Source: Adiantum capillus-veneris
Taxonomy: Eukaryota; Streptophyta; Polypodiopsida; Polypodiales; Pteridaceae
Direction: 5' to 3'
Assembly: GCA_014529385.2 (NCBI GenBank)
Contig: CM043945.1
Coordinates: 99,984,963-100,048,962 of the forward strand
DNA length: 64,000 bases
Shown here: positions 45,907-59,024 of the stretch, piece by piece
Layout: each line of letters begins with the position of its first letter
How positions within the stretch are numbered: position 1 is the stretch's first letter
Made by a program: the position numbers and the translations under genes
The notes under the pieces: generated by a model
What the model was told of the DNA's origin: nothing
Databases searched by the model: none
What the model saw: the letters and a program-made list of their open reading frames with translations, nothing else

Positions 45907-46131
45907 TATGGTACAGAAGTAAAGATTCCCATTGCAGGAAAAAGGATCAAAATGTTTAAGAGAAGAGGAGACAATGATCTAGAATGTTGATGAGTAAGAA
46001 GAGCAAAACACAGGTGAAGATCAAAGTGAACATGAAGCTCTGGAATAATCCACTGAAGAAGAAATCAAGGAAGATGTACAAGAGGGCTGATCTTACAAAG
46101 AGACAATGTGGCACATACCGGAGGATGCGCA

Positions 46132-46148
46132 GGTTTAGAGGGGCTGGA
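46132..46148 (+). promoter_or_regulatory. Polypurine tract of gypsy element 2
   Basis: GGTTTAGAGGGGCTGGA directly before the 3' LTR. The matching site of element 3 is at 62,673-62,689. Confidence 0.65.
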
Positions 46149-48179
46149 TGTCGTGCTGTGACATGTACATAGTGGGAACTCATGGTACAAGAGTTATCTT
46201 CTAACATTTTAGATACATAATTATATTTCCTAAAATGTAAATATGCATATTTAAGTATAATAATAAGCTTTCTATCTCATCCTATTATTTTTTTTCAAGG
46301 GTAACCTATTCTTACTTTACCCATCAGAAAATACTATGGGAAAAGCGTCAATAGCTCCGCCTCTTTAACTTGGGGCAAAAAAGCATTGATTCTTTATTTC
46401 TACTATCTCATTATCATCTCACACCCTAGCTAGATCCTATATCTAGGGTAAACTCCAATATATATATACTCTATGAATTTTTATATTTTTCTTATATTTC
46501 TTTTTAAAAAGCTACTAGGAGGGAATCAAATCCTAGTGGGACACTAGGTGGCATGATTTCAAAGATACACTTATTTTAATGCATTATTGCAAACATGATT
46601 ACAAAAATTTATCAAGGAGCAATGTCATGATTTCATATGGCATGAGGTGTCCTTTGGAATCAAATGTAAGTCTACGCTAAGGGGACCACAGGAAGACCTT
46701 TGCTGCCAGAAATGGACCCTATTTTGATGATTTCTTTACACAAGGTTCCAATCTGAATTGGAAAACCATTTTAAAATGGAAGTCGTAGCTAATGAGCTGA
46801 ATTTCCTGCCCATATTTTTTACTTTTTTATTTAGAGCCACGGTTGAGGAGATATGATCAAAATACTGGACCCCAGTCTGCCCACATCATGTAGGGACAAC
46901 TCATTTCCAACTTTTCCAGTTTCTCTTCACACTGCCTCCTCTCTTCCTGTGTAAATCCTTGGGGCTTCCCTTCACCTATAAAAGGGGACCTCTTCTTCCT
47001 TGAAAACCACTCAAGCATTCAAGCCATTGATGAGAGGAATCCATGAGGGAGTGAGTAGTAATGCCAAATTGTACTTAGCCATTAACATAAGCCTAAGCCT
47101 ACACTTTCTCCTAGAGGAAGGCTAGCCATTCTTGGACGCAATCCTTGGAAGATCAACTCTAATCAAAGAAGGTCTTGGACTTGGCGTATCAATCAAAGTA
47201 GAATTCTCCCCTCTTCTTCTATCTCCATCAATAATGGTGCCGAAGAATTTGTCAAGTAAGATGTGTTCTACATTGATGTTTTCTTGATTTCTTGTTGTTT
47301 TCTTTCTCATATCTAATCCAACATATATATATATATCTAATCTTGTCTCCTTAACCGAACCTATCTCTCTCACTCTTATTAATTCATCCTCTACAAATTT
47401 TAGGTTCTCCTTGCTACAGGTACATCTCTCCCCGTAGTATCCTTATTGCCTACGGGCAAGAATAGGGGTTGGGAGGGAAATTCTCTTCTCTTCTCTTCAC
47501 TTCTCTTCTCTCATATCTACATTTTGCACATACTATAGTTATCCGAGATGAAGAATCCACATGATGATAATTTCTATCACTTTCACCTTGTACGATCTAT
47601 TAGAATTAACGTATGGATTAGCCGTAAAATACACTTTCAACAACGTAGAGTGTTTCTCTTTGGCCCAAAAAGTCTCAATGAAATACTTCTATCACCGGAT
47701 CCCATTATACTACCTCTCATAGACTATAACTTTTCTTTTGACGTAAGCATAGTTATCTTGCTATGAACCAAGACGATTTGTACACACAATTAATCCCAAT
47801 CGCTAGACAAAATATATATATTATGATAAGCACAAAACTACAATGCCAAAGAACATTTCGTAGCCTATTTGGTCAGCCAAGATTGAATGCCATTAACTCA
47901 TCTATTAACCCTTTCATATTACCCATGATACGATATGACCATAGCCTTGATGTTTTCATCTTTGTGCTGTTTTGACATTCTCTTTTGTGTTCTTTCTTTG
48001 TGTGTGTGAGTGCAAGATCAGAGAAATAGTGGGGCTTCTTTGATTGCACTTCTTTTGAAACCATAGTCTTCATGGCATCTATGGTTTAACTCCTTCATAT
48101 AGTTTTTTTTGAGTTCTCTCACAAACTCTCACAGTCATAAGCCGGGTGCTTTCCTGGCAAGACCGCAAATTTCTCGACA
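46149..48179 (+). repeat. 3' LTR of gypsy element 2
   Basis: Runs from TGTCGTGCTGTGAC to TTCTCGACA. A TATA box CTATAAAAGGGG lies at 46,977-46,988. It serves as the reference copy for reading the interrupted LTR at 29.5/39.1 kb. Confidence 0.88.
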
Positions 48180-48355
48180 GCGCCCTGTTCGGTTTGAACG
48201 ATTTGTTGTGGCACTTTTTTTATAGAGTATATATTTTATTGCAATATATTTTGATCAAAATATGTTATTCGGATATCCGCGTACAATACGGATATACAAT
48301 GTATAATACCGAATTATACGTACAATTTTTGTTGTACGGACGTATAAATGCAACC

Positions 48356-49960
48356 TAGGTTCCTAGACCATGTTGTATCCCATGTGACAACATGTGCCAA
48401 AGAAAACCATACATGTAGGTCCATAACTGCATAATGGAAGAATGTGTGTTGGACACTATGGTCCAAAATACTTTGCTCCTACATGACCATGTCATGTCTC
48501 TTAAAGAGAAAAATGGATGAAAACATAGAAGTTTATGCATCCTACTTGGAAAAGTAAACAAAAACATATTGAGAAAAGAAACAAAATCAAATTAGATTCG
48601 TACTTGGAGGTCGAACATAGTGTTCACTTACCTGCAGTCAAAAGCACCTGCCCAAATTTCCTGCCTGCAAAGGCCTAGGAACACTAATTGAAAATCAAGT
48701 AGTAGTAAACATGTAACCCTGGGTATTTTCTTTGCAATCCAAACCCCTTGATTAAAATCTACATTGTCAAACCCCTTGGTTATACTTTGCAAGGAAAGTG
48801 CTAAACTATCAGCCAATAGTAATGGAAGTCAACTTTGGAAGTTGAAATTTTCCACTACCCCTTGGTAGCTTGTGGACTTCTTTCCTTGAAAGTGCAAGTG
48901 TGAAGGTTCCAAGAATTGACCATCAATACTTAATAAGTGATTTAGTGATCACGATGTGGGTCTTACCCAAAATTTTACTTGTATAAACACTCTCAATGCT
49001 ATAGATAAAATAGGAGATCCACTCAAGTTTAGCCATATTCACAAACTGGATATTTTCTAGACTCGAGAATCCATAATTTTGGGTTTTTGTGAACAAACAT
49101 GCTATCCGAATTGCTTGCTTCATCTACACACCTTGGTAGAGATAAACAATTTATGAGTTTGAGACTTTCAAAAAATCAACTTGATTTTCACACTTAAAGT
49201 ATGTAGTGCTAAAGTAATGCCCAGAGAATCATTAATGGAAAGACGCTTGCTTGTCCATTAGAATCAACGGGTACTCAACTAGATAGAATTTTTTGATCTT
49301 GAAAGTAATCACTGATGGTTTACAAATAGATGGATCTTAGCCCTTTGCAAACAAATGGCTCTTATTCCTTCCTATTACCATATCGGTCTAGAAAGATTTT
49401 AGTAAATTCCTGCCTAATTTCTCTTTTCTCACAGAGAATTAGGAATGAGGGAGAGAGAATACTGGGCTGAGAAAAATCCCTTATTCTACTATGTTGTATG
49501 CCCCTTGCGTATGTCTCTATGCAGACAATGACTGTACTAGAGTGACTTAGGTATGACACTTTTCTTATGAATAAACATAAAAAAGATACGTTTGAAGACA
49601 TCAATTACTTTCCTCATCTTTGACAGAGTAGCTATTTTGATAGCGAAAGCGTATACAATGATGGGGTGTCGTATATCCATCATACTAGTACGTCATGCAT
49701 ACATATAAAAAATATAGAATAATAAGCCCTTGGTTTCAATGACTGTCTCAACCATGTGAGCCCTTGGTATACATGCCTTGCAAGATTACACTAGCATGGA
49801 TACATCATAATATGTTGTTGCGTAAACTGTGAGCTTATATCCACACAGTGTCAAAGGTTTGTGCCCTTATCATTGATCTGAAGTCAATCGATAATACCTT
49901 GTCACCTAAGAGAAGCCTTGATTTGCATGAAGTCTAGCAAAGCACTTTGCTTTATAGAGT
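48356..49960. repeat. Diverged non-coding repeat, copy 1
   Basis: It starts CCTAGACCATGTTGTATCCC and matches, with many changes, the segment starting at 56,662. Later blocks also align (TACATCATAA at 49,800 with 58,210; GTCAATCGATAATACCTTGT at 49,883 with 58,310). No coding sequence was recognised in it, nor between 49,960 and 51,060. Confidence 0.65.
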
Positions 49961-51084
49961 TGAGAAATCTTTTTCAAATAAAAGGTTAAATTATAGAAGA
50001 AATTAACAAGCATAACTTGAAATTTACTAACCTTGTCTCCCACTTGTGGCCAGGTTTTTGGTAATACATAAGTAAGAAATTCGCTCGAATTTGGGTTCTA
50101 GCCATATGTATCGCTCAAGTGAGTTAGTGTATGTATCATATACACCCTCTTGTGAACGTAAAAACCTACAGACATCTTGGCAAGTTTCCTCCAAGTTCAT
50201 ATGCTAATAGCATATTCCAAACTTTGGAAACCGCTATGCCAAAATGCCGAAAGGGAAGCCTTGCTTCACATAATTACTCATGGAGTTCTGGTGCTCATAG
50301 CTGACAGATACTCTTGCCAATTTACAATGTCATAGCAAAAGAAAGTCGACCTTGCCGAGCATTCATAGATAATCGACCTTGCCGAATTGTACAATGTATT
50401 GAAAAAGTAGAAAAATACTTGTAGGATATGTACCTCACACCTGCTTGGCTTGATTACTGTTGTCCTTGACCATATAGATTTGTCTTAATCGATGAATGTT
50501 GAAAAATAGTTTTCCTAGGAGCCATGCCTTAGAAAAATTACAAATCTTGAATACGACAAAGAGAAACTCCTATCGGTTTCTCAATTACTATAAGAGACTG
50601 AGGTCTTTGCCGCGCATGACAACCGTGCCAGGATGAGAGAGAGTAGAGAGAAGAGGACTGAGGGAAGAGAGAGAAAAAATCTTTTGTTTTGCCTCAAGAA
50701 TTTTTGTGCTGATACCTTTAGATTTTGCTGCGCAAATAGCTTTGATATTTGCCTCGATTATAGCCTCATAAATACGCTAGAATGAATATAATATATCCTA
50801 TTGATATGCTCGTCCATGTCTCTCCTTTATATAATACAAGATATATAATAAAAGTACTTTCATTTTGTATCCTCTCTATATACTATAGTTACTTCCTAGT
50901 TCTCCTCAAAACAAATCCAATTTTTAGGATTCCCTTGGAATATTCTATCCCCGGCCCCTCCACCCCACCCACCCCAAAATTTCACATCAGTAGAGACTGC
51001 TCACTTCGTTGTCCTCACCAGTTATGTGTCATGCGTTCGCTTCCAACCCAACGGTAGCTTAGTCTTTTGTGAGCCCCCTCTCTT

Positions 51085-51107
51085 CCCCCCCCCCCCCCCC
51101 CCCCCCC
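51085..51107 (+). repeat. Poly-C run of 23
   Basis: An unbroken C tract. Exact length is uncertain in any assembly. Confidence 0.85.
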
Positions 51108-51282
51108 AAACCCTCTTCTTTGTGTGCATGCCTTTTCCATCCACGTCCTCCCTCGTCTGGCCCACACATACATCCTAACAAATTCATCCCTCTACAAAGA
51201 CCACCTCACCTCAGCTCGCCTTGTGGCTGCTCGTCATGTCTACAAACGAACGAGCCATAGAGAGAAGAAGAAGAAGAAGAGT

Positions 51283-51432
51283 ATTTTAACGTCATAGGAA
51301 ACTATCCCAAGAGACCTTAAATATCTATCTGATGGGGAGAGTTGAACTCAAGGCTTGTTATTCAAGAGGGAAATGGCATAACCAATCTACCACACTTGGG
51401 TGATAGAAAGGTTATACCATTTTCCTCTTGTT
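51283..51432 (-). repeat. CACTA leader segment with tRNA-like boxes
   Basis: It matches 7440-7600 in CACTA-1. On the minus strand it reads GATTGGTTATGCCATTTCCC and then TTGAGTTCAACTC, weakly like the A and B boxes of a tRNA-derived SINE. The resemblance is loose. The shared sequence itself is clear. Confidence 0.4.
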
Positions 51433-51435
51433 ATT

Positions 51436-51436
<1 letters not shown>

Positions 51437-51481
<45 letters not shown>

Positions 51482-51543
51482 TAAGAGTATTTTAACGTAG
51501 TAGGAAACTATCCCAAGAGACCTTAAAGATCTATCCGACGGGG

Positions 51544-51619
<76 letters not shown>
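51437..51619. repeat. CA and GA microsatellites
   Basis: CA run at 51,437-51,478 and GA run at about 51,546-51,619, next to the 3' end of the CACTA-2 transposase gene. Confidence 0.9.
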
Positions 51620-51621
<2 letters not shown>

Positions 51622-51737
51622 AAAAAAATGTGTTACAACATATGGTAGTAGAAGATCATTAACAAAGCATTCATAAAAGCAAGTGATTGACATTAGATAC
51701 AACATCCTCATTACAATGCATTACAATATGACATTAA

Positions 51738-54700
51738 TTAATCATCCACTACATCATCATTGGCTAGTTCCATAGCCATAACGTGGTCTATGTGGAGTCC
51801 CAGTTCATCAAAATTAGCAATATAGCGATCGAAACGATCATCCTCATCATCATTCTCTTCTTCTAGCTCTTCATCTTCTATGTATCTTTTCTCTTCTTCA
51901 TCGACATCATTATCATTTGCTTCATCAAGAGGTCGTGCATGAAGTTCTTCACCTTCCATGTCTGCTTCATCATCATCATTGTGTTCGTCCATAGTGGTTC
52001 CTATGTTCGATGCATCATCTAGTACACATCTTTCCCTTGGAGTGACTTGTATGACAAACCAAAACCTTCGTTCGTAAATACTTGGAAGATAGATCACTTG
52101 CTCACAACTTTCTGGAGAGATGTAGATATCACTTGTGCCTGTATGGAATCTCATAGAGTCCACCATGTAGATACCGCTTGCATGTCTATATGAAACGCCT
52201 GCAAACCACTTCACATCGAACACATACTTTCAAATTGTTCAAAAATCTACTCGGTATATTCTTTGGATAACTCCACAATATCTATTTTCCATATCGTTTG
52301 GAGTTTGCGCATCAAAATTGCCCATCACTCCACTATCATTTGTTTTTTTTTTTTTGTCTACAGTTCAAAAGTGCCTTCCTTCATGCCACATAGAGTTGAA
52401 CATCATTGCTTGTTGAAAGTAGAACAAGTTTGAGTATAGGTAGCTATATAATACTTTATATTGTGCATAATGAATTTGATTAGAAATTACCTTTGGTAGA
52501 CAACCTCGTGCATACTCCCACTCCTCATCGCTAACATGCTCACCATCAGCTTTAGCTTTTGTCATTTGTTCATGCAACCAATTGCGCATTGTTTATGCAA
52601 CCAATCCTTGGCTCTTCTTTATCAATCCATAAACGTGGTATTGTTTCATCCACTATAGCCAAGTACTCATAGATGTACACAAACGACTCTTGAGAAATCC
52701 ATCCTTCCGCCATGCTAGCCTCTAGCTGTGAACGTAGCCTCACAAAGTCCTTGAGTGTCTTAAGAAAACGCTCAAGGAATAACATCCAATGGGAATGGAC
52801 CACTCCACAAATCTCTACCTCATCCACAAGATGCAATATAAGATGGAGTTTGCTCACTAGTATGGACATGGGAAAGATCTCTTCAATGAGAACAACTGCT
52901 TCTTTGGCTAACAATCTTGCAATTGGTATGGATATGGCTTCAATCCCCTTAGAGCTAACCACTTGACAAGATCTCCCATCTTATATATAGCATCGTGTAC
53001 TTTATTGCTTCCACATCCACTGATGCTCAATGGTAAGATGAACTGCATAGTGTTTTCAAAAGTAATAACGTGAGAGTAGCAATCCAGTAAGATAAAACGT
53101 AAAGGGTGGATAATCTCCTAGAGCATCTTGTGCCAATCGTGGGATTTCAACCCATGTAATAGGGGTTCATCACCCTTGTTTGCCTTCGAGAATGCTCCCT
53201 TTAAAGACCGCATGTAACTTGTAGGCCTTCTAGTGATGGAAGAAATAACGTCTTTCACTTTGATTTGATCAGTGTTTGATAGGATCCATGGTGCCTTTGG
53301 AAGAAAATAATTCCTATTGTCTTCCATCACCAGTATTGTTTGACGCTCCGTTGGGGGTAGAGACACATCGTAGATACGGATACTGATCGATAGCTCCTTT
53401 AACTCATCAATAAGAGGGGCTAAATACACATCCAAGTTTTTGACTTTGTGCTTTTCAAGGATCAATAAAGATAGCATGATGTAGCCTTTCTTGGTGCTTT
53501 TCCAAGGGGGGAAGTTGTAATTGATCAAGACAACTGGCCATGTGCTCCATGACGTACAGTTGGTGTGGAAAGGGTTGACACCGTCACTTTGCAAGGCCCA
53601 AACAAAGATATCATGGGTCTCCTTTGAACGCGGGCCATTTTTACTCATGTGCTTCCATGCTTGTGAATCTGTTGGGACACACATTATACCATCCTTAGAG
53701 AGATTACCGGCATGCCATGTAAGGAGTTTGTTGAAGGTCGTGGTCTTGAACATGTATTGGATACAAGGGATGAGGAAAAAATGTTATAAAACTTTCCTTG
53801 GTACCAGGTGAGTCTTCTTTCTTTCCTCTAGATCAATGGGAAGGTCTTTGTATCTCTCTTGACCATACTTTTTAACACATGCATGTATCTTTTTGTAGCC
53901 CATACCTAGCACATTAACAAATTTACGAGCATTAGTTCTATCTTGTAGCATCCTATGACCCTTTGGAAGTAGCTTCAATAACAGGCTGCAAAAATCAAAG
54001 TTTATTTAACCATTAGTTGCAAAGTTTAGTTATGAAAACGCTTTGAAAAAAGACTGTGAAAAATCTAAGTGTACTTAACCTTAAAAGATGATCAATGCTT
54101 GTATTGCTCATTGTAGATTCAAAATCTCTAACGAAGCATGGGGAATAGAGAATGAAGCTCCGGGATATATAGGTGTCTTACTTGCAGCCAAAAGAGTATC
54201 CTTCTCCTTTTGTGCAGTCTCTTCGCATCCACAATCGTCATCGTCAAGCGGACCCTCGTCGTGAGCGAGAAGCTCAACAACCAGATTCTCTATAATTGTA
54301 TCCTAGTTCCTCCATCTGGTGCGGCAAATCTATCATCTCCTCCTCCCCATAATCACCTGCACTCGATCTCGAACTCTCGCCCATTGTTGGTGGAGGGACA
54401 AACCTATTTTCTTGCAATTGTCTCTCTGACTTTCTCACTTGAGAGCCTCCTCCTACAACACTCCCGTGAGGAGCGATATCCATGTGCGAAATTTTGCAAA
54501 GATTGATTATTTGTGTTCGTGGATCCTCCCACATTCCATAGTCCTTGACATGCTTCAAACAGACTTGTTGGAGTTTAGGAATGGCCCTTCTGCAATGCTT
54601 GCACAGACACAACAACCTGTCGTTCAACCATCAATCGCGTTCCACCGCATTGTCTGGTCTTCGTCCCACATTGGCACTTGCATCTTCCAAATGCGAGAGG
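51738..54700 (-). pseudogene. tnp2-like CACTA transposase gene with core (CACTA-2)
   Basis: Reading leftward: an N-terminal cysteine motif (LCLCKHCRRAIPKLQQV, 54,627 down), LGMGYKKIHACVKKYG (near 53,900), then the Transposase_21 core at 53,118-53,753 (SDGVNPFHTN, WPVVLINYNFPPW, LDVYLAPLIDELKELS, GLKSHDWHKML). Next are DUF4218 (52,570-53,060: EIFPMSILVSKLHLILHLVD, SHWMLFLERFLKTLKD) and DUF4216 with an acidic tail (51,738-52,223). Unlike CACTA-1 the core is present, but frames are split by stops and possible introns and the N-terminal frame ends early at 54,274. No tnpA-like gene or clear terminal CACTA repeats were found for this copy. Confidence 0.78.
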
Positions 54701-55007
54701 GGAGTTAGGGAAGGTGAACAAGAGCTTAAAATGAGAATTATTTTGCATGTCTAATAGATTCTTCTTAAAAGAAGTGGAGGGAGAATGTGGACAAAAGAAG
54801 GGGGAAGTGATCATTTTTATAAAAAAAAGCACCCATGGGTATAATAGCGGCAATGACGCAAATAGCACGGCTATCAGCGTGGAAAAAAATGAAAAAATAA
54901 AATAAAAAAGGCAGACCGTTGATTTTTTTACCCTATCCCACTGCCAAAACAATCATGCCAAAACAATCGCGATGATCTCTGTGTTTTTTCTCCTCTTCTT
55001 CTCTTCT

Positions 55008-55013
<6 letters not shown>

Positions 55014-55099
<86 letters not shown>

Positions 55100-55101
55100 A
55101 C
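55014..55101. repeat. CT and AC microsatellites upstream of CACTA-2 transposase
   Basis: A CT run followed by an AC run, like the leader of CACTA-1 at 6969-7048. From 55,102 to 56,660 only short frames without recognised domains are present. Confidence 0.85.
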
Positions 55102-56661
55102 TGAAAGGGCAAGGGAACTGGAACATGCTGATCACCACCCAGCCATGCCCTATATAGGCCCTTGGCCTTCTAAATATAGGGACCCCCTTGACTGCATGTC
55201 TGTTCTGGCCCTTGTCCCTGCCTGGTCCTACCATTGACCTCACATTAGTCCCCCCTTGGAGAAGCGCTTGCATCCGTGAAAACACAAGTGATGGTATCTT
55301 CATAAGAACACTAATGTTTTCTACTATGACATCCCTCATGGATCCAACGGTTCATTTGAGCGAAACCCGGTTCAGTAGGAGGTTCAATGAAACCAAGAGT
55401 AACATCTTGATTTTCTACATTGTTGTCCATTTGCAACCATCTCATGGTACCGGTTCCTATCCAAACATAGTGTGTAGACTCCATTTAGAACGCTCATGAG
55501 CATGGTAAACGAGTTTATCACAACTAAGATGTACCAAAAAGAGTACTTCTTGTCACTTTCCATGAAAATAACTTGTTGACATAACTCATCAGCCAAGTTT
55601 AATTCCTTGACTTGTTCCCCCATGTCCTCATTAGTAAACAACCCCACCCTAACGAGTGTTCAAGGTTGAGAGCTTGACTTATACATGAAGAGACTAAAGC
55701 TAGTTGCAAACATGCGTTAACTAATATTAAGTAAAGTCCAAGAAGAGCGATAAATTCTTATTAATTGGAGTGCTTATCCCCTTGGATAACTGACATTACT
55801 GATGTGTGTTCCCCCCATGGTTTACAGACAGTCTTCCGAGATGACTGGTAAATGGGAATCACAACATCGTATAACATTGTTGAGGAATCAACAATGTTCG
55901 GAATCCACAAACACCCAAACCGAGCCATGACCTCTATTGGTGATTAGTAGACCCAAATGTAATCTCATAGAAATACTGCACACAGAATGCAAAAAGTAAC
56001 AACTTGATGAATATGAATGCCGTTCCAAATCAGCCTTAGCTAAACACTAGGGCCCATAACACCTAGTGTGCATGCATTTAGAAAAAAACAGATCCGAACC
56101 TGTATATCCATGATTATCCTTGCCAATACTTATGGAAAATGTGATGCGTGGAATGGAAATGGTTCTGGAAAGAAACTAAATACTTTCAGATGCAATCATT
56201 TGTAAGCCTTGCTGAAACGTCTGAACCAAAATAGAAGGTGAAACAATAGTCACTTCTAGGTACAAACCATGAAACTTTTTCATTAACAACTCATAGCCTG
56301 TAAAACAACTATCTGTAATGTTGTTTAGAAGCACTTGTACCTTAACAAGTCATTCTAAGTATCCGACGATTTTTGGCCACCACTGAAATTGCTCCTGATA
56401 CGTCGTGCTGAAAATGGTCTAGAAAACAGATTGGACCAGCACCTAGGGACTTTGTTGTGACACATATTTGAAATTGGGGACGCCATTGTCAGTCCCAGAG
56501 ACTCATATTCGTCACATGTGGACTAAGGATGTCTAAAAAAAGAACATCCTACAAGTACAAGATGTACTTGTGTGTGGAGGTACATATAAACACTCCGCGA
56601 CAAGAGTGAGAGGGACCCTCATTCATTGCTCCCCACTGGCTAAACCAAACTCCTTGAGTCC

Positions 56662-58400
56662 CTAGACCATGTTGTATCCCATGTGACAACATGTGCCAAA
56701 TCAAATCCTACAAGTGGATTCATAACAGCATAATGTACATTGGACACTACGGCCCAAAATACTTGTTTCGACATGCCCTTGGCATGGCCCGTGGGATTGA
56801 ACTGAAAGTTCAGTTACACGTATTCAAATGCACAGGAGTACGTCTCCCACCTGTGGAAAAATCAAGCAACATTTTACTGTGAACCCTGGGTGTTGCCTTC
56901 GCAATCCAAACCCGTTGGATAAAATCTACGAAGTCAAACCACTTGGTAAGACCCTTTGTAGAAACTGCTCAACTAGCAGGTAGCGGTAACCAACATAGTT
57001 GACCGTGTACAGAATGATGAGAATCAACTTGAAAAGTTGAATTTTTCCGCTACCACGTGATAGATTGCAAATTTATTTCCTTGAAAGTATAACGGGAATA
57101 GATCAAATTGTGATCCTCAATGCCTATGGGGTGATTTAATAAGCACCCGCGAGGGCGTACCCCAAAACTATGATGCCATAGACACTCATAGTGCTATAGA
57201 GAGAGCAAGAAATCCACACAAGTGATATGCCTAGCTCGTATCAACAGTCGTGCTGTCGCAACTGTTTGCTGACTCTAAATTCCATGGTATAGATCCGCTC
57301 ATGTGAGTTTCAAATTTAAACTCAACTTGAGCATCACACTAACTCCATGAAGTGCAAAAATGACACCCTAAACATCCGTAATGACAAGACTTTTGATTTT
57401 CCATTAACGTCGAGGTGTTTGATGTGTATTCCACTGGGCAGATCTATTCAATCTGAAGAACAAGCACCCAAGGAATGCCAACAGTTAGGTCTTACCCGAT
57501 ATTTGACAATGAATCTTAGCCATTGTGTGTGGGTCATAACTGTTATGGAAATTAGTGTTCAATCATGGAACCGATGAAGACTAATTTGGATGGTATCTTG
57601 CCCAATTTTTGGCTGAGAGTTAGAGCACCTTGGCTCAGGTTGACTCACTAGCTAGACATGTATCAAAAGCTTCTTAGAAATTTTTCATTATTCTTAAAGA
57701 GAAAAAAGAAAGAGACAGAAGAAGAGCATGTTGGGCTAAGGAACTTTCCTTAAATGTTTAGAGTGCGTGGCCAGAATGTGTTCTCTTAGACATCTCATGC
57801 CTGATTGGCAGCTTATCCTTTAAGCATACCACCATCGAGCGAGGTAGCAGAAAAAAACACAAAACATGTCCTGACCCACCTACCCTGCAGGGGTCGTGTT
57901 TTTTTTTTCTTCGTAGTGTTGTTGTGTGTTGACAGCAACCAAAAGTATGTGAAACAATCCAAACTTATCTTGTCCTTGACAAGGTGTGTGGTGTTATAGA
58001 GGAAGCGTAATCCATGATGTGGTGGAGTTCAGTCCACTTGGCTAGCATGCCTTGCATGTAATGTTGGAATCTCTTGGCTACTGTGACGGCCTGAAGCGTG
58101 AGAGCCAAAACCATAAGTGCCTTGCCAAGTGGTGAAGGCGTGTGACTGCTAAGTACATGGGGTTTCCCGGCAAGATTTCAAAACCATAAGTGCCTTGCAC
58201 ATTCTATAGTGGTAGTGATACATCATAACATGATGTCACTATGACTAAAATGGAAACAAATTTTTGATCGTACTAGTTTTCCAAACTTGTGTGCCCATGC
58301 CCTTGATACCAAGTCAATGGACAGTATCTTAGCACGAAGACGAAGCTGTGCTTCATGTGAGACTGGTTGTCCTACTCTAACCAGTTGTCTTGTAATGCCC
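56662..58400. repeat. Diverged non-coding repeat, copy 2
   Basis: This is the partner of 48,356-49,960, same orientation. It is cut at 58,412 by a CACTA end. Its full nature is unknown; it may be the LTR or body of a decayed element. Confidence 0.6.
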
Positions 58401-58412
58401 ATGAAGAAATAA

Positions 58413-59024
58413 CACTACAAGAGCTTGTGTGCTCTTGTGACGCTTATAGCGACAGAAATACACTGGGTTTTTAAAACCCCTGACGTCACTAAAAGCGCCG
58501 CTATTAGCGTCGATACGGGAACGTCGCTATATGTGTCGCTATATAGCGACACTGCAGGTCCATAGATAGCGACGCTTATAGCAACGCTGCAGAGCCTTAT
58601 ATAGCAACACCCATAGTGACTCCCGAGATTCAATGCCCTGCCACCCATCAACCATATTAAATGTTTCATTGGTCTATTTACCTCTGAAAAAAAGTGCAAA
58701 GGTAAATATAGACCCAAAATAGTCACCCACAAGACAATATAATCATTCACTCCATCATCCATAGTACATATTGTTTGCAAAATAAAGATACAAAAATAAC
58801 AAGCGTTAATTGATGGAAGTAAATAAATGACAATTGTACACAGCAGCAAAATCACTTGATTATTAATCATTGCAAATGTAATAGTTACAAACCATTGTCA
58901 TTATTTAAAAAATATACATGGTTTTAAAAATAAATAGTTACATGGTCCCATGATACATAAGCTATGACAAAAAGAAACTAATGCTATCTAGCTATGGCTA
59001 AACTGACAACGTCTAATCAGACGT
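58413..59024 (-). mobile_element. CACTA-3 end fragment
   Basis: It begins CACTACAAGAGCTTGTGTGC. It is the reverse of the right end of CACTA-1, including the subterminal GCGACG motifs, the segment matching 12,990-13,090 and the end of the tnpA-like region (matching about 12,740-12,790). It stops at 59,024 where an LTR element starts, so the rest probably lies beyond the window. Confidence 0.85.

Larger units (their letters stand above)
29513..48179 (+). mobile_element. Ty3/gypsy element 2, 5' LTR split and truncated
   Basis: Plus-strand element with remains of the 5' LTR (29,513-29,682 and 39,105-40,029), internal region 40,030-46,148, and a full 3' LTR (46,149-48,179, 2031 bp, TGTCG...CGACA). 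Order is Gag, protease, reverse transcriptase, RNase H, integrase. Frames are heavily damaged. Its LTRs are shared by the shorter element at 59,025 onwards. The missing start of the 5' LTR prevents finding a target duplication. Confidence 0.85.

Noticed and set aside
47548-48073. Small frames within the 3' LTR of element 2
   Set aside because: They recur only because LTR copies are similar; no start context, domain or conserved frame between copies.
57895-57935. Possible CACTA right end (TTCGTAGTG)
   Set aside because: Only CACTAC is shared in reverse, with no subterminal motifs and no partner.
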